64,000 nucleotides of DNA from Toxoplasma gondii ME49. Its lineage: Eukaryota; Apicomplexa; Conoidasida; Eucoccidiorida; Sarcocystidae. Of the stretch, positions 1-12,370 are shown one piece after another. Location of the stretch: assembly GCF_000006565.2 (NCBI RefSeq), contig NC_031476.1, forward strand, positions 5,331,900 through 5,395,899, given 5' to 3'. The first letter of the stretch is position 1. Each line of letters starts with the position of its first letter. Under the pieces are notes generated by a model that was given only the letters and a program-made list of their open reading frames with translations, searched no databases and was not told the origin of the DNA. The translations under genes were made by a program, and so were the position numbers.

Positions 1-1377
1 TCACAAGAACGCATTGAGCAACCCTGCCACAAACGAAACGACTCCGTACGTCCTTGGAGGAGCGAAAACCACGGGATCTCTGCTGAAGGTTGCCGTTATT
101 GAGGTTTCAACCCCATGTTTCCTCTCAGGATGGAGCATGCAGTTTGCTTATTTGAGGAGCCAGTGACTGATAACCTGACTGAAACCAGGCCCCCGACACT
201 TGTCACTGGAGTTTTCGCGTGTTCTTCCAACAAACGACTGCCCATATTCGCAAGTAGAGGAACAACGTTCAGGCCCACAACGGGAAGAATTTGCCACATC
301 CCAAACGGCACCTGTATCGACACGAAACTTCTCAACGCAGGACTATTCCTTTGTTTCCGTTTTTCTGGAGGGCGAAGCCCGCTATGCCTGTCCTTTTAGA
401 ATCTTGCACGTAATCCCATGTTTTTTGAGGGAACTGGTTCTAGATAGTTCTTAGCAGCAGAGAATTTTGGTCACCGAAGAAACAATTTACCATCTAAGAG
501 GGTCCCGAGGCTGCATCAACATCGGGCTTCCGTAGAGAGGCTGGCAACGTGATACAACTGTTCTAAATTGGTTGTCTCTACAGAACTATAACCCGCAATG
601 AAAGAAGGAATAACCACTTTAGTGTTTTCTGTATTCTCTTCAAATCTCTGTTCGTCTGATCCGACAACCGTTGGCCCCGCCTCTGCCTTGCGAGGGGCCC
701 TCAGTGTCCTGCATGCAACCCGCAGCCTCAATGCTGATTGGTAATTTTTGAGCGACACTCACGCGGATCGATGAAATGCTGAACATCGATTTCTCATCTC
801 TAGCATTCAACGACGCATTCACTCACCCTGCACGCAATGGCATACGGCCGCTGCGCCGCATACCCTGTTCAAGTATACGCACTGTTGCTTTTCGGGAAAT
901 TCCGAAAGTGGGACGGCCTGGGTGTGCAACGGCGTAACCTAAAAGTCGATTTTTGGCAGTGAAAGGACTTAAGAATGCATTAAGTCGCTTGCACCAAGAT
1001 GATCATCGCCAAGCTCATATATAATTCTGCTAGCGCGCAACAGACGCTAGTCCTACGTCCATCATCTCATTTCTTCTTGTGCTTAGTAAATGCTGCTGTT
1101 CTCTTACACAACTGAAACAACTGACACACCCGCACCGTTTCAGATGAAGTCAGCACTTCCGGACGCTGTCCATAGAGTAATCAAAGAGCTTGAGTGCCGG
1201 CAGTCCTGATCGTCACGAAGAACGTTCGGTTTTCTGTCAGGGACCGCATGTATAATCTTCTTCAGGTGTGTTCTTATGCATGCAACCTTCCCGACTGTAC
1301 ATTATGCAGGGTCATTCTCTTGTGATACACAAGAAAGATCCTGAACCACAAATTGTACAAAGTTCTTCGTTCTCGTG
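1..1377. other. Upstream region of the kinesin gene, no gene seen
   Basis: No open frame here has a recognisable product; those present are short and overlap on both strands. The stretch should hold the promoter and 5' UTR of the kinesin whose ATG is at 1378. I see no TATA box, as is usual for Toxoplasma promoters. An upstream non-coding exon cannot be excluded. Confidence 0.4.
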
Positions 1378-4300
1378 ATGCACTGCTCGGGGGTTGGGGG
1401 CATGCCGACTGGCAATACGCTTTCGGCTTGTTCGGATAGCACGCTGAGCAGGCCGTCCGTCGTACCGTGTGTCCCATGCTCTCTTGGCCCACGTCGCAGG
1501 AGCGGCAGCACGACCGACCGACTGGCTGCCACTAGATGCCATCTGGTGTCGCCCATCCAGGTTATTCGCGGCCGAGACAGGCGACGGACCTCCGTACCTG
1601 CAGGTCGATTTAACGGTGGCCAGTCCGATGGTAACTACACTTCTGAGGATGGCTACTCACGGAGAGCGAGCAGCCAAGGAGCGGGCATCAAGAAGCCGAG
1701 TAATGCCGGGGCTGCTGATGAACGCTGTGTAACAAGTGGTTTTTCCGCTGATAATGTTGGAGGATCTGAGAGAAACATTTCAGACAAGCGTGTTGTTGTC
1801 CGAATTCGGGGAGTCGGTCCCAGGAGCAGCAGAAACCTGGCACTTTGTGTGCATCCCGAGGACAACACTCGAGTTATTTGTCACAGAGGAACTTGCCTGC
1901 AGGAGTTCCGGTTCAGTCGGGTATTTGCTGATCCGGAATCGAATGATGACATTTACCATGAGATAGGAGGCCCACAAATAGTCGAGGCAATTGGCTTGGG
2001 CGTCAAAGAAACTGTCCTCGCATACGGGCAAACCGGAAGTGGGAAAACACACAGGTATCAAGGCACCTGATGTTTCGTACATACTTCCCAACCAGTATCC
2101 GACGCGGGTCGTACACACACATTTCCTCTGCACGCTGCGTGTTCAAAAAGCCAGCACACACTATTCTGGCCGTTCCGCCAGTGAATCACTTACAAAAGCC
2201 GAAAGCCAACGCCATAGGAGGCATTCCATCCCAGGATATCTGCGCAACGCACATTTTCCATCTAAGTCGGTTGCCGGGGGTCGGGGATTAAAAAAATTGC
2301 ACAGCCTCGTAGATATACGCATAAGCGACCTTAATTGTCATTCAGCCGGTTAGCTGCTTGTAAGGTCTAAGCTGTCGTTGCACTGTAATATCTGATACAA
2401 GGTAAAGACTTTGTGTTGAGAAGGGAAGCTCTGCTGTCAGTTCCGGTACGTCAGGAAGACACGAACCTCGAAGGCCCTGATACATCGACCGTTCGGAAGA
2501 CAACCTTTATCACTCGGTCATGAACGGCAGGATGTGCTTATTGTGTGCTTGACTGCAGCTTGTTTGGGACTAAAAGAGAGAAGGGTTTGGTCCAACATTT
2601 CATTCATTCGCTGTTCGAGCACCGTAACGCGGCGCGGTTGCAACAAACAATTGCCGTGTGCGCAGTTGAAATTTTTGGGGAGGCACTCTACGATCTTTTA
2701 CCCGAGTGTGAAACTGATAGGAGAACCGGTGCTCCCTTGATAGTTCGCCACGAAGAATGCTTCATCAAGACATCCAAGTTTACGTACAAGGTCTGCACAG
2801 TCGATGACGAGCAAACGGCACTCGATCTGTTGGAGGATGCCCGACAACAAAGGAGGGTTGGCGATTCTCATCTCAACTCGAGGTCAGCTTATATATACGA
2901 GTTCACCGGCTACTCCTTGGCCTCATGGGTGGTCGTGGTCGAATTGTTGATATTTGGAAGCACAAAGAAGAGCCTTCGTTGTCCCAAAGAAAGCAGGATC
3001 CCCCCGAGCATGAGTATGACACTCTAGCGACAGCGATGTGATGCCAATGCATCCTTTATCTGACGTGGTACATAGTGACGGATCTTGGGGTGGGGAATCG
3101 CTACGTCGGGTTCGTCACTTTCGGAAAGAAACTGGGAAGTTCTGGCTTGTCCTCTCGTCTCTTTGAACGCAGATCTAGTCGATCGCACGCAGTGGTTCAG
3201 TTCTTCGTGCACACCCGCGTTTCTGAAGGACGAGCCTCAGAACTTCTGAAGCGCCCGGTGATCCCGGAACGTCCTGTCGGCGAATGTGCATTCTACGGCG
3301 TGCTGACTCTCGTCGACCTCGCCGGATGCGAACGTGAGGCGCCGTCCTACCTGCCCCGACGTCTTTATACTGGAAATGGATATAAGGACGAATCGAAAGC
3401 TGGATGCTGCAGCCGATCCCTGAATGCTTCGATTTCGACGCTTAACCGACTCATACGGAAAATGCAGGTCAGAAGGTCCACATTAGTATATAGGTATGTA
3501 CATCTGAATGCTCTAAATGATTATTTGGTTCCGCCTTCCGCGGTCTGTAGTTATATTTCTGTACACAAAAGAGTATGAGGGCCCATCTTGCAGCTCCCAG
3601 TGACACCATGCTGTGGAGGTGACGACGTTCGCGCCTCTGTGTGGTTCTCATTCGCGCAGACAAGCACATTAGACGAATCTGATCGGCGGCAGTCAGCCCT
3701 GAACAGGGTTTTGTTCGACTATCTACAGCCAGAGTGTGGTGTTTGCATGATTTTTTGCCTCAATCCAGAAGCATCAGAACTCCAGGTGAGAATCATTCCC
3801 TTCTGTAAACAGACAAGAACGCGCCAGCTTGACTGATGGCGCGCTGATGACCGGAACAGGGGGGGGCGCCGAGCCATATTTAGCTCTCTGCTGTTCCGCG
3901 TCATCCCTCCTCCCTCGCAACTGAAGTCACACCGACTGAGAACAGAGGAATGCAAGCAAAGTGTATGTTCAAAGGCGATACTATGGTTCTCCCTCTCTCT
4001 GACGGAGTGACACTACGGCTGGCTTTTGCCTTTTTGTAGGTGTCACTCTCCACCCTCTCCATTGCATCAGAATCGCGTCTCATCCCCTGTTGGCGGAGGC
4101 AGTATTTTCTTCCATTGGGTCCCCTGCGGGAGTACTACAACGAATCGGTTATTTGTCAGTCCGTTAACCCAATCAGTGACTTGATCAAAGCGCGCCACCC
4201 AACGGTCAGCCAGGACACCGGATCTTTCTTATCGAGTAGCAGCAGTCATTGTTCGAATGCAGTTGATAGTGCCGTGCGAGGCAGGCCTTCTTCTGTTGGG

Positions 4301-7300
4301 ATACGGCCTTCTCAGCAGAGTAAACATAAAGTAGAGGTGGAAGGGCGCAGACCGGGTGTCACGTCTGACGATCTTTTCCCGGTCTCGTCCAGCGATCCTC
4401 CAGATGCATCCCCTTTAAAACCTCGCCAAAGAAGGGCATCAGATATTCCGGTCTGCTCGTCGCCACCCTCGTCGCCCTTAGGGACAGAGGAGTCCACCCA
4501 ATCGAGCGGGAGTGGCTCGAACGCCTGGGTCGTGAAGATGCGAAGTCAATCGTCGTCATCATTTCAGCTTCCTTGCTGTCCCCGTCGGAAGAACATGGGA
4601 ACGCAGACGAATTCATCTGGAGCCTCCCACCCGATTTCAGATATTGGTGCTGGAGGCCAGAAAGTGGTTTCGGCTGTACCCAGCGAGGCTCTAGGTGCTC
4701 CGCCTTGCTCAGGCGTGTTGCACGTTTCAGTTTTGAACGCCGCATCACTCGAAGAGATACTTCGAAATGCCAGAGCTTTTACTCCCGATGTACTTCAGAG
4801 AGCGCTGGCACAACAAGGACGACGATGTGAGCTCCGAGCACATTCGGATGGCACCAAGGGAGATGGGATTTCCACCGACACAGGGAGAGTTATTCGCCAC
4901 CTTAGCGAGGCGCAAGCTATCCCTGTCCAACTCGGATCTAACGCCGGTACAAATATGTACCTCTTGGTTCCAGCCTCATCAAACGCGATGTCGGCAACTC
5001 AGAGGGGAGGAGCGAAGCAGTCGGGCTGTGAAGGCAGGTTTAGTCGAGGATCAACAGACGGAGGTAACAATATGAGTGGGAGGCGGCCTTCGTATTCTAG
5101 AGAGGTACCTCTTCCTCCGGTCAGTGCACAAAACGTCGTGGAAGCGAACGAATCTTTCTCATCCTGTTCTCCGAGGAGACAAACGCGCCGGAAATCCTCT
5201 CCCACCACTAGTTCTGATGCTCGTTCGGTGGAACTCCAGGATCGTTCAGAGAATGGTACGCCGAGGAACAAAGGCAGAGCTGAATGTGACGTCGCGTCTG
5301 AGTTCGTACTCAATGATGGCGCCTTAGTGAGCGAAAAACACATTTTTCGTTTGCAAGAAACCCCACGCGAGGGAGCAAAGCAACATGAAACTGATGATGT
5401 ACAACAGCGGGAACAACTGAACGGAACAATGCGTCTCCCATGCGCATCCGCCATGTGTTCTTGGTCGTCTCATATGTGCCCGCCTCCACCCATCTGCGCT
5501 TTGAAAAAACCTGTCTCTACTTCCAGAGCACAGGACAGCGACAGTGGTGAGTTGCGATAAACTGCTGGAACGTTTTATGCCTCAGCATGAGATGCGAAGA
5601 CTCAAACAGATGGAGACTCAGATGAATCAACACTTGTCTCATACGTACCCGTCGCGCACTCCTACAACCAATAATACGAGAAAGAACCGAGTATATACGT
5701 GTGCAGCTACTGAATATGCCCAACGAGTTCAAGCACACTGTTCTAAATACCACATGTGAATCTCCTCTCTCTACGGGTAGATCTATCGGTACACAGTGGT
5801 GTCTGTATGTAGGAATGCAGCTACGTCACCAACGGCAGTCTGGAGTCGCGGCTTCAAACGTATCATTGTCTATTCGACCAGTTGACCTCCTGGGTTCCTG
5901 TTGTGGGCAATGCGAGTCAACTAAAAATGCTATCAACAGTGCTGTCCTCCTTGCAGATGTATCAAGAGAGGCAGTGACATGATTTGTGGATCAAAAATCA
6001 AGGTGTTCTCGTCTTCCGGTTTCACCTGTTCCTACAGACCCCGGCAATGACGTTTCATCGTGTGTCGTCGAAAGCGACATTTCTTCAGTTGATTCATGCT
6101 CCCTTGCGCCGAAGGCCCGACATTCCTCCCAGTCGTCCTCCTCTATCAACTCTTCAAATGTTCTCCCCGTCACCGAAGCTACACCCGAGAGCTCACTGAC
6201 ACCCCGCCTCTCACGCCCAGTCACTGAAACCAACATCGAGCAGTGTACTTCCTCTCCACTACTCCCATCTCTATGCTCGGGCAGTAACAACATATCTCTG
6301 CGTTCTGCTTCAGACGAAGGAATGTCACTCAAGCTCTCTTTATTTGCTGGCGTATCAGAAGGAGTAAATGCAGAAACGCAGCCCGTACAGGGTCCGGCGG
6401 CAGTCACCGGAACAGCAGTGAAATCGGCACACAGGGACAACCGCTCACCGTGTTTTTCGTTCGTAAAGAATAAACCAATCGTTAATTCAGATGAAGGAGT
6501 GCCCTGCGGTGGACCGGCAGAGCAGCGCACGAGTTTTTGTGAAAGGCAGTTGGTTGGCTCAGAATGGGAGCAAAGGGATCAAACATCACAACCGCTTGGT
6601 ATTCACAAGGCAAAAGTCATTGGTCGCCTCCAGCAGTCACCCTGCTCAATGGGATATGTAATGCCGCAACGAACGCGAGATTTACCTTTCCCTACCTTCA
6701 CGGCTCCGGCTGGGTGCAGTGGACAGCGTCCTCACGCAACCGTTTCTGACCATGTGGCCGAGACCGCTGAGAAACATCCTGTAGGTCCTTTGTCTGCAGC
6801 TCCAAGACCCCCTTTTCAGTGTTGCTGTGTAAGGCAACACAAGGAGCTGTGGCGTGACATCGAGCTGCGGAAGGAGCAACAGCGACGGGAGGAGAGGCGC
6901 ATTCAGGCGCAGATCGACCTGATTGAGAATCAGCTGCTCTCACTCGCGCACCAACCGGGTCCTTCATGGACAGTTTTCCCCTCCCGGTTGCACCGGCCAG
7001 AGAGCAGACTTGAATCTCTGAACGAATCCAGTGCTGCAAATACTTGCACTGTAGACACCCTCCTCCTAGCCCACCGCTTGTTGCTGAATTCTTATCGATG
7101 CACCACAGCAGCAACAAGTCCTGTTTGTCCCGCCTGCGAAGGCCCCGGTGGCTGTCCGGAGCTACCGAAAAGAAGATCTTTTTCTTCTCTCTCGAAAAAC
7201 GGTGCTGCGACCGAGCAACAGCGAACGCTTCTGTCACGAAGAATGGACCACGGCGCCGGTGTGGAACATGCATGCGAAGAGACAGCAGCGGACAGCACGT

Positions 7301-7650
7301 ACCAGCCTATCAGCTCTGCCGGCATCCGAGGAAGTCACCGTCAACAAGCAACTTCTTGTGTACAGCATGCCCTCACAGTTTCGGATGATGCTCAAGATCA
7401 GAGATCAAAGCCGCACCATGTTGCACACCGCGGCTTATCGGAGTTTCACGCCACGAACGACGGAGCCTCTATAGGTGGAGTCACGGGAGGGCACCAACAC
7501 AGACAGGTTTCTGATGAGTTCTTGCCTGGCACCAGTGAAGGAGATTTGCTTTTCTCTTCGAATCCCGGAAGCACTTTCCGTTCGCCTTGCGAGGCGGAGA
7601 CCTCAGATAATGTGGAAAACTACTTAGGAGAGATCGGCAGGAACCTGTAG
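1378..7650 (+). CDS. Divergent kinesin motor protein (six exons, about 1535 aa)
   Basis: Microtubule motor ATPase family. Exons read as 1378-2054, 2559-2882, 3173-3467, 3594-3785, 4040-5546 and 6038-7650. They sum to 4608 nt, a multiple of three, and every junction keeps frame. An N-terminal extension of about 140 residues precedes the motor start (KRVVVRIRG). The P-loop is AYGQTGSGKTH, split by intron 1; switch I is NSRSSRSH, rebuilt exactly across intron 2; switch II is DLAGCE. The alpha-4/loop-12 segment is weak: the usual HVPYRDSKLT is not recognisable, and only a SALNRVLFDYLQ helix plus a VSLSTLSIASESR end remain. The long tail is Ser/Arg-rich and disordered, with a short charged coiled coil (about 6840-6950, ELRKEQQRREERR). 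The sixth exon starts at 6038 because of a strong polypyrimidine acceptor, since in-frame stops lie just upstream. An alternative internal exon starting at 5527 is possible. The kinesin subfamily is not assignable by eye. Confidence 0.88.
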
Positions 7651-9819
7651 ACACTTCGCTCCTTGCAGATGGACACTAGGGTGCAACTGGACATCTCTGT
7701 CAGAGAGGTGTGATGAGGTCCGAAGACAAGGGAGAAACTGAAAAAGACAGAACAAAATCACATAAAGGAATGTTCATAAAACAGAAGTGCGCGTCAGAGC
7801 TTCGTAAAAGTGTATTCAAGGACAGAACCGAGGATGGTGTAGTTGGACAGTTGGGTGTTCTTCCACGCCCCAGAAAAGGACGCACCTGGTAAAGTATCTC
7901 ATCTGCCCTGGGAGCACAATTTTCCACCATCAGGTGCAAGGAGATGAGTAGTAGGCAAAAAGTTGTTGTTCTGGAATGGGACCTTAAGTGCCTTGAATCG
8001 CCCGGATTGCGCTTCCGAAAAGTTGAAGCTAAGCTGCCAGAATTCCTGCCTCTCCTATCGAAAGCTCAACGATATCTCCTCCACCCGCATCACCTGGACC
8101 CTCCATCAAAAGAGGGGAGGGCATGCGAATCCTGAATGAAGTGAAGCATAGGGATGTCCAATTATGCCCACACGTAGAAACTAGTTGAAACCGCAATATC
8201 TTGTCTTGCCTACCGACGTTGGAACAGAGACACGAGAAAGCTACCGAAATGAATGGCTGATTGCCGTGTCTGACGCCCGGGAGCGTAACCCCGAATAGCA
8301 CGAATGAATGGCCAGAGATGCTTTTTCAAGTCACGCAATTGTTGTCGTTGTTGTCTGTTTACTCATAGACGAATGACGTCGTAACAGGGACGGACCAGTT
8401 CGAACGCACCCTGCATTTTGGTGTCAGCGTTCTGACTGTGATCTGTATGTGGTTGGACGGTGTAGCGCGTTTGAGAGGATATTGTTACGTGGCCACGACT
8501 ATTCTGATGCCCGCTTCCAATTTGGAACGAAAGGATCATCCGCTATATGTTTTCGGGATTGCATGTGACGAAGTACTTGCCCACCGTTTTCCTTCGCTTA
8601 CTGCTGTATCCCAGATGTGGTTTAGCCCTGTGATTGATGAGTTGTCATTAGGCAAGGTATCGCATATACGTTTTACAAAAAACTCCAGCGCAGTCACTTG
8701 TCTGGAAACCGTAATATGGGCCAGCTGGTTCCTGTACGCATCAGGTTGTTTGTTCAATTGTGCTTCCTGATATCAACATGTTGGTCGTGGAACGAGGGGA
8801 ACATATTGTGTATTCCCCAGAGACACTCGGTCGCGCTTCAGCCGAGTCTACTAACAACGAAGGTTCTAGCGAGACAGGGTCCTTAGTTCGAAGAAAAAAA
8901 CAGTGACACGCGTTGTCAATGGAAGACACGGACGAAGCTACCTACGACATAACTGGAGCCAACACAAAGAAAGCTACCTTTGTCGCATGTGAAAAGTAAT
9001 TCAGCGCCGCAAGCGACCGCTCGTGCGAAATGAGTTCAATGCTTTCCTCTGGAAACCAGAGCCCTTGGATCGTACTATGTGAGCAGATAGGCAATTGAGA
9101 GCACGCGGATCAGTGAACACTTCCTCGCTTCGATCTCGACCCAAGGAAAAATATCTCAAGGACACGCTTGTGTCGTGGCTCCGCAGCCCTTTGGCCCGTT
9201 AATGTGACTCATGGTCGAGATGCTCGCTTGGACAAATAGGGGTATCGGTGGCCTTCAAAAGCCTTCCAAGAGCCGACACTCGTGTTCCCCTGATATGCGG
9301 CGCCTTCCGCGTGGAATTGACCGCTTCGTTTGCTGGAAAAAACAGGTTATCTGCTGGAGGTTTCTTTGAAAATGGTCAAATACGGCCAAATCAACAAAAT
9401 GTGCTGGTCACGGCGACTCCATACCAAGCAAAAACCATTGATTTCCCGGTTACAAACATCAACGCAACACATACGCCGTCACGACATCCCGTCAGGGTTG
9501 AACCAGGAACACAGCATGCGGGAAACATGCTCTCTTGAAGCAAAAGGCAAAACTTCAGCGCGGTTGCCATGCGATATTTTACGGCGCATGAGAAGCGTGG
9601 ACAGGGACGGTTCATTGTTCGTTTCCCTGCCTGCTCCGCTCCCTCTCTGTATTGTACTTTCCCTAATTTTCTTGGACTGTAATTTCATATCTGCAATGTA
9701 TAGTTACGTGTGCTGCTCTACACAACTGAAACGGCGGAAGTCCTGTACACTGGCCTTCTGTAATTCCCGATTGTCAAACGTCTACACGTTTACTCCACCT
9801 TTTTTCCAAAACACGCACT
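7651..9819. other. Intergenic region between convergent kinesin and transporter
   Basis: This holds the 3' ends of two converging transcripts. The open frames inside (for example 8438-8770) lack family features and overlap frames on the other strand. I see no RNA gene or repeat. Confidence 0.4.
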
Positions 9820-12370
9820 TCACTGCTTTCTACGCTTTCCCCAAATAAGATCTGCATCTGCTCCAACCTGCTTGAAAATCGCAGCGACTGAATGTCGCTC
9901 AAGAGCAAGGGGCAGACCGGTAGCTGCAACCAGCATGTGCTTTCCATCGAACTGGTCGCATGGAGTGCAGCGGAAGCAGAGGAGTGGGATAGCACCGACG
10001 ACAGCGCAAAGAAGAAGCAACACTGCCAGCGCATCGCTTTGAAGCCGGAGAAGGGTGAAGAGGATGTCTTGAAGCAAAGGCGCTAGCAGGCCTACGGAAG
10101 CGAGAAGTACCACTTGGATACTCAGCAGCTGTTGAAAATGCCGGGGACCGTAGGTATCTGAAGAACAAGCAGCCAGGTCAAACCTATGCGCGGCAACTGT
10201 GCAGCCAATCCTAGAAAGGAGTCGCAACGCAGACGTACGAAAAAATGCCCTCCGCTTGCGAAAGGCATCGGCAACATCACTCTCGTCTGAGACTCTAGGC
10301 ATAGAAAATATGTACACACACAAGAACTTAAGTCGTCCACTCCAACTCGGCGAGCATTTTCCAAAAAGAATATCCACACCTGAATCATAACACGACGGCA
10401 CAATATCAGAACACGCATGCGGCTATGTCAGCTGATCATTCTTCTCACGAACAAAGGTAACCTCCGAAAACCCACGTCTTTCGCCGTTCCAAGAGAGTGA
10501 TGCGAGACATCCGTTTCGCGGCATCGACAGTTTGCAATGAGTCGAGTGTTTCTTCCCGGGTGATGCGAAGCTCATGTGTTTTTCTTCCCGCGTTTACCAT
10601 GCCCGCTCTAAAAAGCATTTCTTATCCACTTCTTCCCCCCAGTTCTACTGGCCGCAGAAACACACAGTCCAATGTGCCGTATCTTGTTTTACCCAATTTT
10701 AGAGCTCTTCGCAACGTACTTGACAAAATAAGGAACATGCTGGTTGGTGCCAGAGCTTGGAGAATACAGTTGAAGACCATGGCGATTGAGCAGGGTACAA
10801 CGGATCCGGATTTAAGAAGAAGGCCGATAACTGCGAGAAGTCCACTGGATATCAAGCCCAATCCTCTTTGTGAGATACGGGGTACAACTAAGAGTTCCTC
10901 ACGACACCATGCACCCAGTCGTTTGAAAGGCCCCACAGCTTCCGGCTGGAGCCCTCCGGGTTCCCCTTTTCCGGGTATCCGGAGTTTTCCAAGCCCAGCA
11001 GCGGAGGCATTTCCTTCGATATCCGTGTCGAAAGCTTCCTCTAGACGACGCTTCTCCTCGAGCCTTTTCCGGTGTCTCTGCTCGCCTTTCAAGTGAAGCC
11101 AGTAGACACCAGGGAGGACTAGACAGCTGAAACACGCACCCCAACTGGCAACTTGCTCGACAAACACGGCTGTATGCGCACCGACCTCTGAGTCTGTTTG
11201 TAAGGCCCGTCGATAGTACAGCCGAAGAGTTTCTGTTCCTATGGACGAAGCCAGCCACCACAGCGACAGGCCGTAGAGATGAAGCGAGCACAGCTGTTGT
11301 CGAAAAGAGAGGCGCCACAGCTGGGGTGGAAACATGTCACGGCATTCAATGACGGAAATGTGGCACGAAGTGCCTGAAAGCGTCCGCTTCGGGGCTTGCG
11401 GATCTTTCTTTGTCTCGGTGTCGCCTGCACCCCCTCGCTGCGATGCTGTTTCTTTAATCAACGAACGTCTCTCCTCGTCTTCCGACGCTTCAATCGCAGA
11501 TTCCACGTCGGCGGTTGCGAATGGAGCGGCAGGCAGAAGAATCACGAGAAGGAGGACGATTGGGTAAACAGTCCCCACGTACACGGAGAGTGCAATACGA
11601 GGGTTCCACTTGAAGATCTCGACCGCGCAGCGGAGAAGCTGCAGGGGGACGGTTCCCGTGAAGTCTCCGGCGCACACGAGTGAATAGACCAGCGCCGCAC
11701 TCTCCGGGTAAAGGGACACCACGGGAAGCAACGCATTTGTCATGGCGCATGTCAGTCCAAGGAGTATGAGCGGAACCATCAGCGCAGCCGTTGTTTCGGC
11801 GAAGGCCGAAAGAACCAGACCGGTGCCTGCGGAGACGACGCAGAGGACGCCCAGGACCTTGGGAGAGCAGCAGCGAGTGACAACATTGGCGAGGAACAGA
11901 CCGACGACCAGTCCTATTCCTGAGCTGAGACCGAAACTATTATAGAGAACGATGTTGACGTCCTTGGGATGGAGCCCCTCTTTCCATAGAAACTGCGGAG
12001 ACGCGGACATCAGCGCCTGCAGAGGTTCAACACAGCGATATAAAGAAGATGTGAAAGTCAGAATGACGAGACAGAGAAGGAGGACCAGGTTTCTCGGAGC
12101 CTTCTGGGAACCTGGCCAACACGAATCCGAGTCGCGTGCATATATGCTCGGTGCCCCGACGCCCTTGTTCCCAATTCTCGGTGTTGCACATGGAGAAGGG
12201 ACATCAGAGTCGGGGTCAAAGGCAGACCGGTGGAGAGCCCACGTGCAGTGAAACTCGGAGGGGGAAGACAGAAGAAGATCTTCATCTTTGTCTGAGACGG
12301 AGGACGCGAGAGAGGCAATGTAGGCGGCGGAAAGTGTGGAAGACTCGCGCGAATATTGTCCAGGGTTCAT
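9820..12370 (-). CDS. 12-TM major facilitator transporter, ApiAT/SLC43-like candidate (714 aa)
   Basis: Polytopic plasma- or organelle-membrane transporter. Two exons on the minus strand, 12370-10693 and 10286-9820, joined in phase 1; they total 2145 nt including stop. The start is the ATG at 12370 (MNPGQYSRESS). About 120 N-terminal residues are soluble and Ser-rich. Six hydrophobic helices follow (first around NLVLLLCLVILTF, sixth around PIVLLLVILLPAAPF), then a charged loop of about 70 residues rich in Glu, Lys and Arg. Helices 7-8 come next, then a second basic loop, then helices 9-12. The last two (IQVVLLASVGLLAPLLQ, ALAVLLLLCAVVGAIPLL) lie in exon 2. The 6+6 layout with a long central loop fits the MFS. 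In this lineage the closest style is the apicomplexan amino-acid transporter (ApiAT) family, but I see no decisive signature. Substrate unknown. The gene diverges from the PP2C-like gene. Confidence 0.8.

Noticed and set aside
8438..8770. Plus-strand frame of 110 codons downstream of the kinesin
   Set aside because: No motif, starts at a non-ATG codon, and overlaps a frame on the other strand. In the convergent 3' region.
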